A DNA stretch of 64,000 nt from Bedellia somnulentella (Eukaryota > Arthropoda > Insecta > Lepidoptera > Bedelliidae). The notes beneath the pieces were generated by a model. It saw nothing but the letters and a program-made list of their open reading frames with translations, made no database searches and was not told the origin of the DNA. The DNA lies in the NCBI GenBank assembly GCA_963576735.1, contig OY755187.1, positions 9,548,001 through 9,612,000 of the forward strand. Direction: 5' to 3'. Positions 21,713 to 31,462 of the stretch are shown here, in pieces. Each line of letters opens with the position of its first letter. The stretch's first letter is position 1. Made by a program: the position numbers and the translations under genes.

Positions 21713-22109
21713 GAAAAAAATACTGTAGAAAGTAAAGTTCGAAAATGTCTGTCTGCCTCGATGTTAATGAATAGCATGAATATAGGTAGGTATATATGCA
21801 ATTCTTCAAATATGATAGCCAAGATTTAAAAAATTTTGAAACATAATTGTCATGCCTATCTATTATACAAGTCAATTCTGCCTGTTCATATCAGATAGAG
21901 TTTATTTCAATTTTTATTTTATTAGTAGGATCTAATATTATTAAGGAGGGCAAAATATCGAAAAAAGCAAGAAATATTTTCTAAATAAAAAATATTATGG
22001 TTTACGTTTTTCAAACTGAAACCAAAGGCGTTTCATAAGTGTGCTTGAACGTAAATATAAAGAAATATCTTTTCTATTTTTTATACTCAATTGGTAATGT
22101 AATTAATAT
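21713..22109. other. unannotated stretch
   Basis: Nothing recognised. Confidence 0.45.
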
Positions 22110-22545
22110 ATAGTGTCGGCTTAAAATAGCAGCTGTGTAGTGTCGGCTTAGAATAGCACTACCCCATTTCTTCCGGTGGGTGTACGTAAGAGGCGACTAA
22201 CGGTATTGGGGCTATTAAGGGATTTTTGGGCGATGCGGTTGGAGACCCATCACCAATAACCTTTATTTCACCATCTTTACCCCACTCAACTTTCCAAAAG
22301 TGCCTGGATAATTTCTAATGCCTTAGCTCTGGCTATCCCTTTTAGGGATTTATAGCCGTGAGTATATGTATGTATGTATGTTAAAATAGCACTTTCCCAT
22401 TTCTGCCCGTGGGTGATCGTAAGAGGTGACTAAGGGTTTTGGGGCTTTGTAAGGGTTTTTTTGGGCGATGCCATGTCTAACGGAGACCCATCACAAAGAA
22501 CCTTAATTTCGGATTTATAGCCGTGAGCATATGATGTACGTACTA
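22110..22545 (+). mobile_element. outer SINE-A interrupted by another SINE-A
   Basis: The head piece at 22110-22131 resumes at 22381 and runs to a GTGAGCATATG end, with its 3' half shortened. Confidence 0.82.
22132..22380 (+). mobile_element. SINE-A reference copy, nested, exact ends
   Basis: A 249-bp retroposon inserted in an older SINE-A. The flanks TTAAAATAGCA (22121-22131 and 22381-22391) are an 11-bp target duplication and fix the ends: GCTGTGTAGTG at the start, TATGTATG at the end. An A-box-like CGGCTTAGAAT (22144-22154) and B-box-like GGTTGGAGACC (22237-22247) are ~80 bp apart, too far for a standard tRNA head, so the 5' origin is open. The 3' module is at 22327-22361. No coding. Confidence 0.93.
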
Positions 22546-22846
22546 AATTTGAATTAAAGATATTGCTCATTTCATCGTGTTGAAATTGATAAAATTTTAT
22601 TCATATATATTAACCTAAATAATGCCCAAACGAAACTAATACAACCAGTTTCAGCGGTACAAAAAGATGTTTTATTCCAACTCCATCTATTTATAGGCCA
22701 TGAATTTATAATCCCGAATTTTCGTTTTAACTTAATAACAGTTCACAAAGATTTCAGTACACAAACAAAGAGACGTTTAAACGCAATTAATGTGGCGAAA
22801 TGCGGTTTAATATGCGGAACGGAGCAAAGCTTTGAAAATTTGTTTG
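22546..22846. other. unannotated stretch
   Basis: Nothing recognised. Confidence 0.4.
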
Positions 22847-23030
22847 TTTAATAACGCAGTAGTGAACTTAAATCGGAATGTTGACTACACCTTGTTAGGG
22901 ATGCATCGGGGAACTCTGGAGACTACGAAACCTGCCCATCGGGCATCTGGCAATGGAGGCGGTAGGGATGACTAGTTGCTTTAGTGTTTATCGATAAATT
23001 GTCGATATTACAATATTTATACTATATAAA
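22847..23030 (+). repeat. GC-rich duplicated segment, copy 1
   Basis: ATAACGCAGTAGTGAAC, then GGGATGCATCGGGG, CCTGCCCATCGGGCATCTGG and AATGGAGGCGGTAGGG. Copy 2 is at 23505-23680 in the same orientation. Confidence 0.85.
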
Positions 23031-23208
23031 ACAGAAAGAATACCATTATTTTTAGCATTTGTGCCATTCTCATTAAAATTTTCAAGATTTTAATTTCCAT
23101 TGGAAAAGGCAGATATTTTGATTAAGCGATTATAGTAGAGCCGAAGGTTGCCTAACAATTTTTCGTTGTTAGTGACTTTGTCAGATGCTCTTTGTTTGTT
23201 TTTTTTAC

Positions 23209-23458
23209 ATAACATAACATAACATATACTCACGGCTATAAATCCCTAGAAGGGGTAGCCAGAGCTAAGGAATTAGAAATTCCTCAGCCACTTTTGGAAA
23301 TTGAGTGGGGAAAAGAAGGTAAAGTAAAGGTTGTTGGTGATGGGTCTCCAGCCGCATCGCCCAAAAATCCCTTAAAAGCCCCAATACCGTTTGTCGCCTC
23401 TTACGTACACCCATCGGTAGAAACGGGGTAGTGCTATTCTAAGCCGACACTACACGGC
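23209..23458 (-). mobile_element. SINE-A copy with TTATG tail
   Basis: Reverse full-length copy whose tail reads (GTTAT)n, a SINE-B-type repeat. The flanking T-runs ending in TTTTTTTTAC on both sides suggest a target duplication. Confidence 0.87.
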
Positions 23459-23504
23459 AAATTTTTTTTTTACTTATTGATTTTTGTTGGAACAACATTT
23501 GTTT

Positions 23505-23680
23505 GGTTAATAACGCAGTAGTGAACTTAAATCGGAATGTTGACTACACCTTGTTAGGGATGCATCGGGGAACTCTGGAGACTACGAAACCTGCCCATCG
23601 GGCATCTGGTAATGGAGGCGGTAGGGAAGACCAGTTGCTTTAGTGGTTATCAATGAATTATTGATATTACAATATTTGTT
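23505..23680 (+). repeat. GC-rich duplicated segment, copy 2
   Basis: Near-identical to 22847-23030 over the GC-rich centre, diverging at both ends. Confidence 0.85.
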
Positions 23681-23876
23681 ATATCACAGCATCTATTATA
23701 TATATTATTATTTATTGCATCTATACATTTTGTATTTTATGTGAAATACATACAAACACACACTTACCTCTAACAATCCCAAAATTCTGCTAGCCTCTAG
23801 CATATTTTACTTTTAATGAACTTGCAAATAAATAGGTGTCAAGCTTTAGCTACCATAATATTAATGCTTGAAATGA

Positions 23877-24132
23877 TACATACATACTCACGTACATACG
23901 TACTCACGGTTATAAATCCCTTGAAGGGGTAGCCAGATCTAGGGAATGAGACATTCCTCAGCCACCTTTGGAAGTTGTGTGGGGAAAAGATGGTGAAATA
24001 AAGGTTGTTGGTGATGGGTCTCCAACCGCATCGCCCAAAAATCCCTTAAAAGCCCCAATACCGTTAGTCACCTCTTACGTAAACCCATCGGAAGAAATGG
24101 GGTAGGGCTATTCTAACCCGACACTACACAGC
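23877..24132 (-). mobile_element. SINE-A copy with doubled tail
   Basis: Full length. The tail contains an extra CTCACGTACATAC, so the terminal motif occurs twice. Confidence 0.83.
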
Positions 24133-24598
24133 ATGATAATTTCAAATATTAGGTTGTTTGTTATAACAAGGATATTATAAGAACCACAAACTATTATTAT
24201 ACTCTTTATTCCACAAAGTATTTACGGCTATTTAGTCGGTGTAAGCTTTAACAGTACAAAATAAATCTTACTTTAATATATTCGTACGAAACATCGATAT
24301 ACTTGCATTTCCCATCCCTACATCAAAGAACTTCAGCGTGTATTCCCGGAGGCACTAAGCTTGCTTCCGCCTCCATTTGCTCCTTATTTGTAATACACAT
24401 TATATGCAGCAGGATCAAAGATGTGTTGGTATATAGGGTAAGTATCTGAGATCTTGGAATAAGCTCAGTAAAGTTTCAGTTCTTAGGTACTTGATTTTTA
24501 TTCGATATAATTATTATACTAATTTGTAGAGCTTTTAGGTAAAATGTTAAGTATATTTTATGAAAGTTTTTAGATGTAATTAAGATTACTGTGACATT
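24133..24598. other. unannotated stretch
   Basis: Nothing recognised. Confidence 0.45.
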
Positions 24599-24623
24599 AA
24601 AGTTATTTGATATTGAAGATTGA

Positions 24624-24989
24624 AGCGACATGATAGTCCAGTGGGTAGAACACCCGCCCGAAAACAGAAGGGCGTGAGTTCCAATCCCGGGTCGGGCCTA
24701 CACCAATTTGTCTTTTCTAAAGTCATATGTGTGGTTAATTTATCATGGTTGCTAACGGTGAGGGAAAACATCGTGAGGAAACCCACATGGCTGAGTTGTA
24801 CTTAGTCATGTGACAGTGTATTCGTACAAAACGGCGATAGGCCTGCCCCCTATCACGTGAGTACACTGGCTAAGCAAAACGTGGGTACCTTTCTCTAGAC
24901 ACTAGATGGCGCTTGCCATGTTAGTTCAGAAGTATTGGTACCTCTGCCAACCCCTTCGGGGATAAACGGCGTGAACGTTTATGTTATAT
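24624..24989 (+). mobile_element. SINE-B copy with target duplication
   Basis: Head GCGACATGATAG as at 19057. AAAGTTATTTGAT repeats at 24599 and 24990. Confidence 0.9.
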
Positions 24990-25099
24990 AAAGTTATTTG
25001 ATGTTAAATGGTTAGGCAACCTTTATATTCACCACAAATTCGAAATCTAAATATCTGTCTTTGCCAATGAGAATTAAAGGCATAATATTAAGTATGTAA

Positions 25100-25350
25100 T
25101 CTGTGTAGTTTCGGCTTAGAATAGCGATAACCCGTTTCTTCCCGTGTTTGTACGTAAGAGGCGACTAAGGGTATTGGGGCTTTTTAATGGAATTTTGGGC
25201 GATGCGGTTAGAGACCCATCACCAACAAACATTATTTTAACATCTTTTCCAAACTTGATTTCCAAAAGTGGCTGAGGAATAGTTAATTCCTTAACTTTGG
25301 CTACCCCTTCTAGGGATCTATAGCCTTGAGTATATGTATGAATGTATGTT
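25100..25350 (+). mobile_element. SINE-A copy
   Basis: Full length, modest divergence (GTAGTTTCGG in the head). Confidence 0.82.
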
Positions 25351-26179
25351 ATAACAAGTATAAGAATTGAAAGTTACATAATTTATAATTCAATCAATAA
25401 TTTTCCACTCTTTTCGAATGGAAACATCATATTTTACGCAAGTGAAAGTTTATATCAAAATATTTTTACGATCCATTTGATCGAAATGCTACAGAACATG
25501 GTTTAACATTTATGTTTAAGCGTATCTTTTAAAATGAACAATTCATTTAGGCAATTTTCTTTAATATATTTGGCTTTTTGAAATATTACAAAATAAATGG
25601 ATTACTTTGATTTCAATATTTTCATAAGTCAGACAGATTATAGTAGAGCCGTTAATTTTTTATTATTCTCATGTCTGAAAGGGTAGTCATTTCTTATATA
25701 AACCTATTATAATAAAAAATATTTATTGGGAGGAATTTGCCATCAATCATTATAACGCTCTCCGTATCCTTACATAGCCTAGTTTATGGGATGGATTGTT
25801 GTATATAAAATTGACATATAATATACATAGAGATGGTAACTAGTTAGGCAGACCGATATAAATGTAGTGAATCGCCTCAACATACCTCTAACCTTAGTCA
25901 ACATAATTTTATTGAGTATTAAAAGGTTATTTTTAACCAGCAAGAAATAGGTCACATTGTATAAAAAAAACATATTAAACACTTCCTTTCATTGCTAACT
26001 TGTTTGGCATTCCAGCACAATGCCCAAATACAAAGCGCTGAATATAGGTTTTATAAAATCTATGTTACCGCATTGCATTGGCTACTGTTACTGCCAAAAG
26101 TTTAACTGGGACTTAAATTATTGAATTTTAATATCAACATACTATCCATGATTTTGTAAACCTCAAAGCTTCTATTGCT
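25351..26179. other. about 830 bp unannotated
   Basis: AT-rich, nothing recognised. Confidence 0.45.
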
Positions 26180-26325
26180 ACTTTGGAAGTTGATTGGAAA
26201 AGATGTTAAAATAAAAGAGAGAGGGTTGACAGACAATTACTAAAAAAATATAATCTCTTAGAATTCTTTGAGGACACCCGCGGGAAGAAATGGGTAAGCG
26301 GTTTTCATAGCCGACACTACACAGC
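26180..26325 (-). mobile_element. SINE-A, degenerate, tail lost
   Basis: GGAAGTTGATTGGAAAAGAT to a clear CCGACACTACACAGC head. Confidence 0.55.
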
Positions 26326-26907
26326 CTTTTTTTGTATAGTAGCTAGGTTAATGCGTACGACCGACGACTTATATGTATATTATCTTGCATCTCAATTTAC
26401 AAAATATCAAAACACAACCTACGTTTAGGTTATAAGAACACGTAACTTCAAATTTCAAAGTTAATTTAGTACGGAATAAAAACATTCTTATCTATTTTTG
26501 GAAATTCAAAGGGATTAACAAAAGGAAACTGTTTGTTGATTCCTCTAATTTTACGCCTTTAGATATTAATAGAGTATTTTTAAAACACACATATTATTTT
26601 AATTTAAATTCTATTTTATACTTCTTAGTCTACAAATGAGAGAGGTAGACATACAATTAAAACCCCTACAATTTTAAGGAATTAAATTATATTATTCCTT
26701 TCTTATAGCTCACCAACACAAGCAAAGAATTCACGTACCAAATTTAAACCACCGTCGCTTAGTAGTTCTGACTTTACATTGTCAGTCAGTCAGTTTTGCT
26801 TCCGTTTTATATAATTATATAGATTGAAGGTTATTCAAGTAAGGTCTGAAGTCTTCCACAAATGATTTTCCTTTTCTATTGCCAATAGCCGAGTCATTCT
26901 TTCGTTC
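26326..26907. other. unannotated stretch
   Basis: Nothing recognised. Confidence 0.45.
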
Positions 26908-27146
26908 ATCCGTTTCTTTCTACCCGCGGGTGTCGTGGGAGGCGAAAAAGAGTATGTGACTTTTGTTATTTACGATACTATTTTATAGTAAATTATCCCC
27001 TATCAACTTGCAAATGTAGCTCCTGGGTGGGTGTCCAACCGCATCGCCCAAAAACCACTTAAAAAAGCCACTTACCCTAAGTCGCCTCTTACGACACCCG
27101 TTGGTAGAAAGGGGTAGTGACATTCTAAGCTGGCATTACTCGGCAA
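26908..27146. mobile_element. inverted pair of A2 SINE fragments
   Basis: The forward piece 26908-27027 (TTTCTACCCGCGGGTGTCG) meets the reverse piece 27028-27146 (ACCGCATCGCCC to ACTCGGC). Heads point outward, tails are gone. Confidence 0.6.
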
Positions 27147-27206
27147 ATTTTATAACTAACTCTGATTTAAGAATGGACAGATAACATCCAGTTTTGTAAT
27201 TGTTTC

Positions 27207-27465
27207 GACGACAGCCGTGGCCGAGTGGATAGGTGACTAGCTTCTCGGTCCGGAGGTTGCAGGTTCGATCCCCGCTGAGGGCAACATTTACGTGACGAGC
27301 GAAAATGTTGTTTCTTAGTCTTGGGTGTTATTTATATGTGTATTGTATAATATTAAATATATCGTTGAGTTAGTATCCCATAATACAAGTCTTACTTAGT
27401 TTGGGGCTAACTTGATCTGTGTATAATATGTCCGTATGTATTTATTTATTATTTATAATATAAAA
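27207..27465 (+). mobile_element. third SINE family, tRNA-derived
   Basis: Head at 27209-27283 has A box GTGGCCGAGTGG and B box GGTTCGATCCCC, with a CGGAGGTT segment between. The body (TTGGGTGTTATTTATATGTG, then TTAGTATCCCATAATACAAG) ends in a TTTATTTATTATTTA tail. It lacks the CTCTG module. One copy only in this window. Confidence 0.65.
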
Positions 27466-27571
27466 ACCAACAAAAAGCTGCCTCACAGGTATTTCCTCTT
27501 TAATTAAACTTTGTTAATTACTTTTTTGGAATCTTTTGTGCTTGCTGCTAAGATTATATTTACTTAGAAAC

Positions 27572-27622
27572 TCAAACTATATATTCTAGAAGGGGTGGCA
27601 GAGGCAACCACTCTTCTGCAAA
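27572..27622 (-). mobile_element. SINE-B 3' fragment, weak
   Basis: GAAGGGGTGGCAGAGGCAAC and TCTTCTG resemble the SINE-B end. Confidence 0.35.
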
Positions 27623-27740
27623 ACAATAGACACTTTGTTATTAAGTTATTCAGTTCAGACTATCATTTTTTTGTCGGTACAGGTTAAATAATATGTAGCA
27701 GAGGTGGATATATGGACACAAACTATATATAACTCATACA

Positions 27741-27860
27741 TATGTACATATGTTTACGGCTATTAATCCCTAAAAGATAGCCCAGCATTGGATACTCAAC
27801 TTCCATAAGTGTCTGAGGAATTACAGAATTAGAATTTCCTCAGCCACTTATAGAATTTAA
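27741..27860. mobile_element. scrambled SINE-A with short hairpin
   Basis: The reverse tail piece is followed by a forward ACTCAACTTCC...CTGAGGAATT and then its reverse complement AATTTCCTCAGCCACTT. It gives a hairpin at about 27797-27858. Confidence 0.55.
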
Positions 27861-27885
27861 GTAAACAAAACATATATACATTAAA

Positions 27886-28119
27886 ACATATACTCACGGC
27901 TATAAATCCCAGAATGGGGTAGCCAGAGCTTCGGAATTAAAATTCCTCAGCCATTTTTGCAAGTTAAGTGAGGAAGGGATTGTAAATAAAGGTTGTGGTG
28001 ATGGGTCACTAACCGCATCGTCCAAAAATCGCTTAATAAGCCCCTATACCCTAAGTTGCCTCTTACGACACCCACGAGAAGAAATGGGTTAGTGCTATTC
28101 TAACCCGACACTACACAGC
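27886..28119 (-). mobile_element. SINE-A copy
   Basis: Reverse copy from tail to CACTACACAGC, with small deletions. Confidence 0.78.
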
Positions 28120-28121
28120 TG

Positions 28122-28265
28122 AAGTAGGCAAAAGTTAGAATTAAAGGTTATTGGTGATTGGTCTCCAACCGCATCACCCGACTGTTAGTTGTAAAGCCCC
28201 AGTAACCTAGGTCACCTCCTAGGATACCTTTGGAATGAAATGGGTTAGCGTTTTGCTAAGCACAC
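28122..28265 (-). mobile_element. SINE-A head half
   Basis: Starts within the body directly after the previous copy, with no tail between them. Confidence 0.5.
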
Positions 28266-28279
28266 AGTCCTCATTAATC

Positions 28280-28450
28280 CATACATAAATATACTCACGG
28301 ATATAAATTACTAGAAGATGTAGTCAGAAATTCAGAATTAAAAATCCCTCAGCCACTTTTGGAAGTTGATTGGAAACTAGTTAGTAAAATAAATGTTTTT
28401 GGTGTTGAATCCCCAACCAAAATTTATCTAAAACCCCCAATCTATTAATT
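28280..28450 (-). mobile_element. SINE-A 3' two-thirds, degenerate
   Basis: Tail CATACATAAATATACTC, body to CCCCAACC, head missing. Confidence 0.55.
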
Positions 28451-28780
28451 CACTGTGTTTTAGCCCTTCCCGATTCAGACTTCAGACTACTAGACTAGGC
28501 AAGATTTTTAATACAGAGTTCTCGATAAATACTCCAAAGTCAACGATGACGTAACAGGTTATTCAAAAGTAATAAAAGTTGGAAAGTATCGTAATTAATG
28601 AAAGGGTTGTTCTGTTCTCGGTAATTACCGCCGATTGAACGAGCTATCAAGATAGATGGTTCACGAAAATTTCAAACTTCCACGGAATGCCGCAAGTCTA
28701 CGCTGTTAAGTTTTCAAATCTATTAGGTCTAATATCCATTTGAAAATACTTGAATCCCAACTGAGTAAAGTTGACGAGAA
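28451..28780. other. unannotated stretch
   Basis: Nothing recognised. Confidence 0.45.
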
Positions 28781-29170
28781 TTGCACCAACTAATTTCTTC
28801 CCACAGGTCAGTAAGAGGATTTTTTATACTCAGTCATTTCTTCCAATAGGTTTGTAAGAAACAGTTACGCCGGATTTCTGAATTGAGTATTCAAGCTGAG
28901 AACGACTTAAGTATCGTTTTGTCTCATTCAGTTGTTATGATTTCAATGCGACAGAACGATACTTAAGTTGTTTTCAGCTGGAATATTCAATTCAGAAATC
29001 GGGCATTAGTCTATTTGGAATTTTAAGTAAATAATTCGGGCGATGTGGCTCTGAGACCCATCACCAACAACCTTTATTTTACAATCTTCTCCGCACTCAT
29101 TTTTCATAAGTGACTGAGGAATTCCTTGTGCCGAAGCTCTCGCTACCCATTTTAGAGATTTCAAGAATAT
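28781..29170 (+). mobile_element. old SINE-A split by a foldback element
   Basis: Left part to 28867 and right part from 29006 (GGGCGATGTGG, AACCTTTATTTTAC, TTCTCCGCACTCA). Confidence 0.55.
28868..29005. mobile_element. 138-bp foldback MITE with TTA duplication
   Basis: Inverted arms of ~55 bp (CGCCGGATTTCTGAATTGAG, later CTTAAGTATCGTT) and TTA on each side. A 3-bp TTA duplication is usual for PIF/Harbinger elements (inference). Confidence 0.75.
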
Positions 29171-29195
29171 AATATAATAGAAACTCTTTCATATT

Positions 29196-29445
29196 GCCGT
29201 GTAGTGTCTGCTTAGAATAGCACTACCCCGTTTCTACCGATGGGTGTACGTAAGAGGCGACTAACGGTATTGGGGATTTTAAGGGATTTTTGGGCGATGC
29301 GGCTGGAGACCCATCACCAACAACCTTTACTTTACCATCCTTTCCCCACTCAATTTTCCAAATGTGGCTGAGGAATTTTTTTATTCCTTAGCTCTGGCTA
29401 CCCCTTCTAGGGATTTATAGCCGTGAGTATATGTATGTATGTATG
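29196..29445 (+). mobile_element. SINE-A with 13-bp duplication, inserted in a LINE end
   Basis: TAGAAACTCTTTC flanks at 29178-29190 and 29446-29458. The host is a reversed LINE 3' end continuing to 29545. Confidence 0.9.
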
Positions 29446-29545
29446 TAGAAACTCTTTCTTGTACTTCACAGTTTTAACACTTAACATGGATTTTGCTCTT
29501 AAATAGAAGTACAACTGGCGGTTTTATCGCTAAAAGCGATTTCTA
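29446..29545 (-). mobile_element. LINE 3' end, reversed
   Basis: Matches the 585-720 family in reverse: AAGTACAACTGGCGG and TTTTATCGCTAAAAGCGAT. Confidence 0.6.
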
Positions 29546-29578
29546 CATTTTAGCCGTGAGTATATATACTTATGTATG
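29546..29578 (+). mobile_element. SINE-A tail fragment
   Basis: TTTTAGCCGTGAGTATATA and a short tail. Confidence 0.45.
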
Positions 29579-29731
29579 ATTAGCTATCTAGGTCAAACAA
29601 CGAATATATTTTCAAAATGATGATCTTACCCTTGTCACAAGAAGTAAGTTAAACAGCTGTTCATGATATTTAATTTCAGCACAACACAGATCAACTTCAA
29701 TGGGCTAGTAAGATTAAACAAATGGATGTCA

Positions 29732-30036
29732 ACGACGTGATAGCTCAGTGGGTAGAACACCGGTTATCGTGCAAGCGATTAGTGTTCCATTTCAGGGTCG
29801 GGCCTACACCAATTTGTCTTTTCTAAAGACATATGTGTAGTTAACATATCATGGTTGTTAACGGTGAGGAAAAACATCGTGAGGAAACCCACATGGCTGA
29901 GTTGTACTTAGTCATGTGACAGTGTATTCGTACAAAAACGGCCATAGGCCCCCATCATGTGAGTACACTGTCCATGCAAAACGTGGGTACTCTGAACACC
30001 AGGTGACAAAGTCACGTGATGTTCAGAAGTATTAGT
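29732..30036 (+). mobile_element. SINE-B, lacks 3' module
   Basis: Head and body as at 13142, breaking off after AGTATTAGTATT before CTCTG. Confidence 0.85.
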
Positions 30037-30094
30037 ATTACGTCAACAGTAGCTACCTTTCTTAAATTTTAAAGAAATGCTTATGTGTCGGCAT

Positions 30095-30153
30095 AAAATA
30101 AACACCCACGGGATTAAACGGCGCAATGTTTTTCTAAGAAAACACTACACAGC
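30095..30153 (-). mobile_element. SINE-A head remnant
   Basis: AACACCCACGGG to AACACTACACAGC. Confidence 0.45.
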
Positions 30154-30354
30154 AATAATCTGCGAGTAAAAAGTTTTGTACGGGAGTTGGGAAGAAGGCT
30201 AAAGGAATTCCGGTGCAGACGTCCGCGCCGAGTCGTACCTTGTGCAACGCACGCATATCCCTCGCAATACAACGTGTTAACGGGGAAACGCTGCAAGTGT
30301 GATGGGCACTTTTGCGCCTGGCCTGGTGCGATTCGGAGCGGACTACTTGACTAA
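30118..30354 (+). other. GC-rich coding-like island, possible exon or remnant
   Basis: An open frame without ATG runs from 30118 to the TAA at 30352-30354. From 30154 it leaves SINE-A and becomes clearly richer in G and C than its surroundings. The frame reads RRLKEFRCRRPRR, then VPCATHAYPSQY, then GKRCKCDGHFCAWPG: six cysteines and many basic residues in ~50 codons. CACTACACAG just before 30153 could serve as a splice acceptor. GTAAGT lies at 30367, after the stop. I recognise no family. It may be an exon, a dead gene piece or chance. Confidence 0.25.
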
Positions 30355-30467
30355 GATTTTCTTAGCTGTAAGTTTTGATTGTTATCAGTTACTTTTGTAT
30401 TTGCTTAATTTAATTGTTTTATGTCATTTTGGATATAATAATATTATTAACCTGACGTAAACAATCT

Positions 30468-30571
30468 TTTTCAACTCCACTCAACTTCCAAAAGTTGCAT
30501 AGGAATTTATAATTCCATAGCTCTGGTTACCTCTTCTAGGGAAATAAAGCCGTTAGTATATGTATGTATGA
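30468..30571 (+). mobile_element. 5'-truncated SINE-A with target duplication
   Basis: Begins in the body at CTCCACTCAACTTCC. The flanks AAACAATCT (30459-30467 and 30572-30580) show that the truncation occurred at insertion. Confidence 0.85.
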
Positions 30572-30760
30572 AAACAATCTGTCACAGTACAGATAATGCA
30601 TACTTAGGTTTCTTTGGTTAAACGTCTTATTCTTCGAAACGTAACTTCTTCAAGTAGCTGAGATTTTTCGTGAATCCAAAGATAACTAATATTTATATAA
30701 GGGAGTGAGTAAAAGCAGTTTTGGATTATCACATTATTGTGACAATGACGGCTTAGAATA

Positions 30761-30899
30761 CATACATACATACATATACTCACGCCGTTAATTCCCATTG
30801 GGGTAGGCAGAGACTATCTATCGCCACTTCGTACGATTCTGGCAAACTTCCTTGCTTCGTCTACATCCATCAATCTTTTCATACATGTTCTTTTATTCA
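30761..30899 (-). mobile_element. 5'-truncated RTE-t with target duplication
   Basis: Reverse copy: tail, module, then CCACTTCGTACGATTCTGGC and CTTCGTCTACATCCATCAA. The flanks GGCTTAGAATA (30750-30760 and 30900-30910) match over 11 bp. Confidence 0.87.
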
Positions 30900-30910
30900 G
30901 GCTTAGAATA

Positions 30911-31462
30911 CCCATTAAAATTTTATTATCTGGGTTTTTTAATTTTAATTTGCATTTTTAATCTCATTGTAGCGTTAATAAGAGCGGTTTAACAGCCAAA
31001 AATACAACATTAACACATATTTTTAAAAAATATACCATATTCAGTTTTCTACGGAACAAAGGGAGGCAAACAAAAAGTTTTAACACAAAGAGAATAGAGT
31101 AAGAACCTTTCTTTTTCGTTTATAAAAACATTCGTTGAACCGAAATAACAAAGCGAGCTTGTCCATTTATTTGGTTTCAAATTTGGAACACCTGTTGAAC
31201 TTTTCCACGACATTTAATTTGTAAACACCTTCTTTTTATTTGTGAAACGAAAAATGACTGGATTAGAAGTTTCAATTTTTTATTTTTAAAACAGCAAAGA
31301 GTGTGTTTTGTTAAGCTCTAATTGAAGTTATTAAACTTTATTTCACAATTTATTACCAACTCTACTTTCAAATTATCTGAGGAATTTCTTATTCTGAAGC
31401 TTTGGTTACCCCTTCTTGGGATTAAAATTTGAAATTGAATTGAAATGCCCACTCTTGGTGAG
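30911..31462. other. unannotated stretch
   Basis: AT-rich. A degenerate SINE-A-like piece (CTGAGGAATTTCTTATTC) lies near 31377. Confidence 0.4.

Noticed and set aside
22847..23680. long terminal repeats of an LTR element
   Set aside because: The repeats are 180 bp, lack TG..CA ends, and enclose only a SINE-A and unrelated AT-rich DNA.
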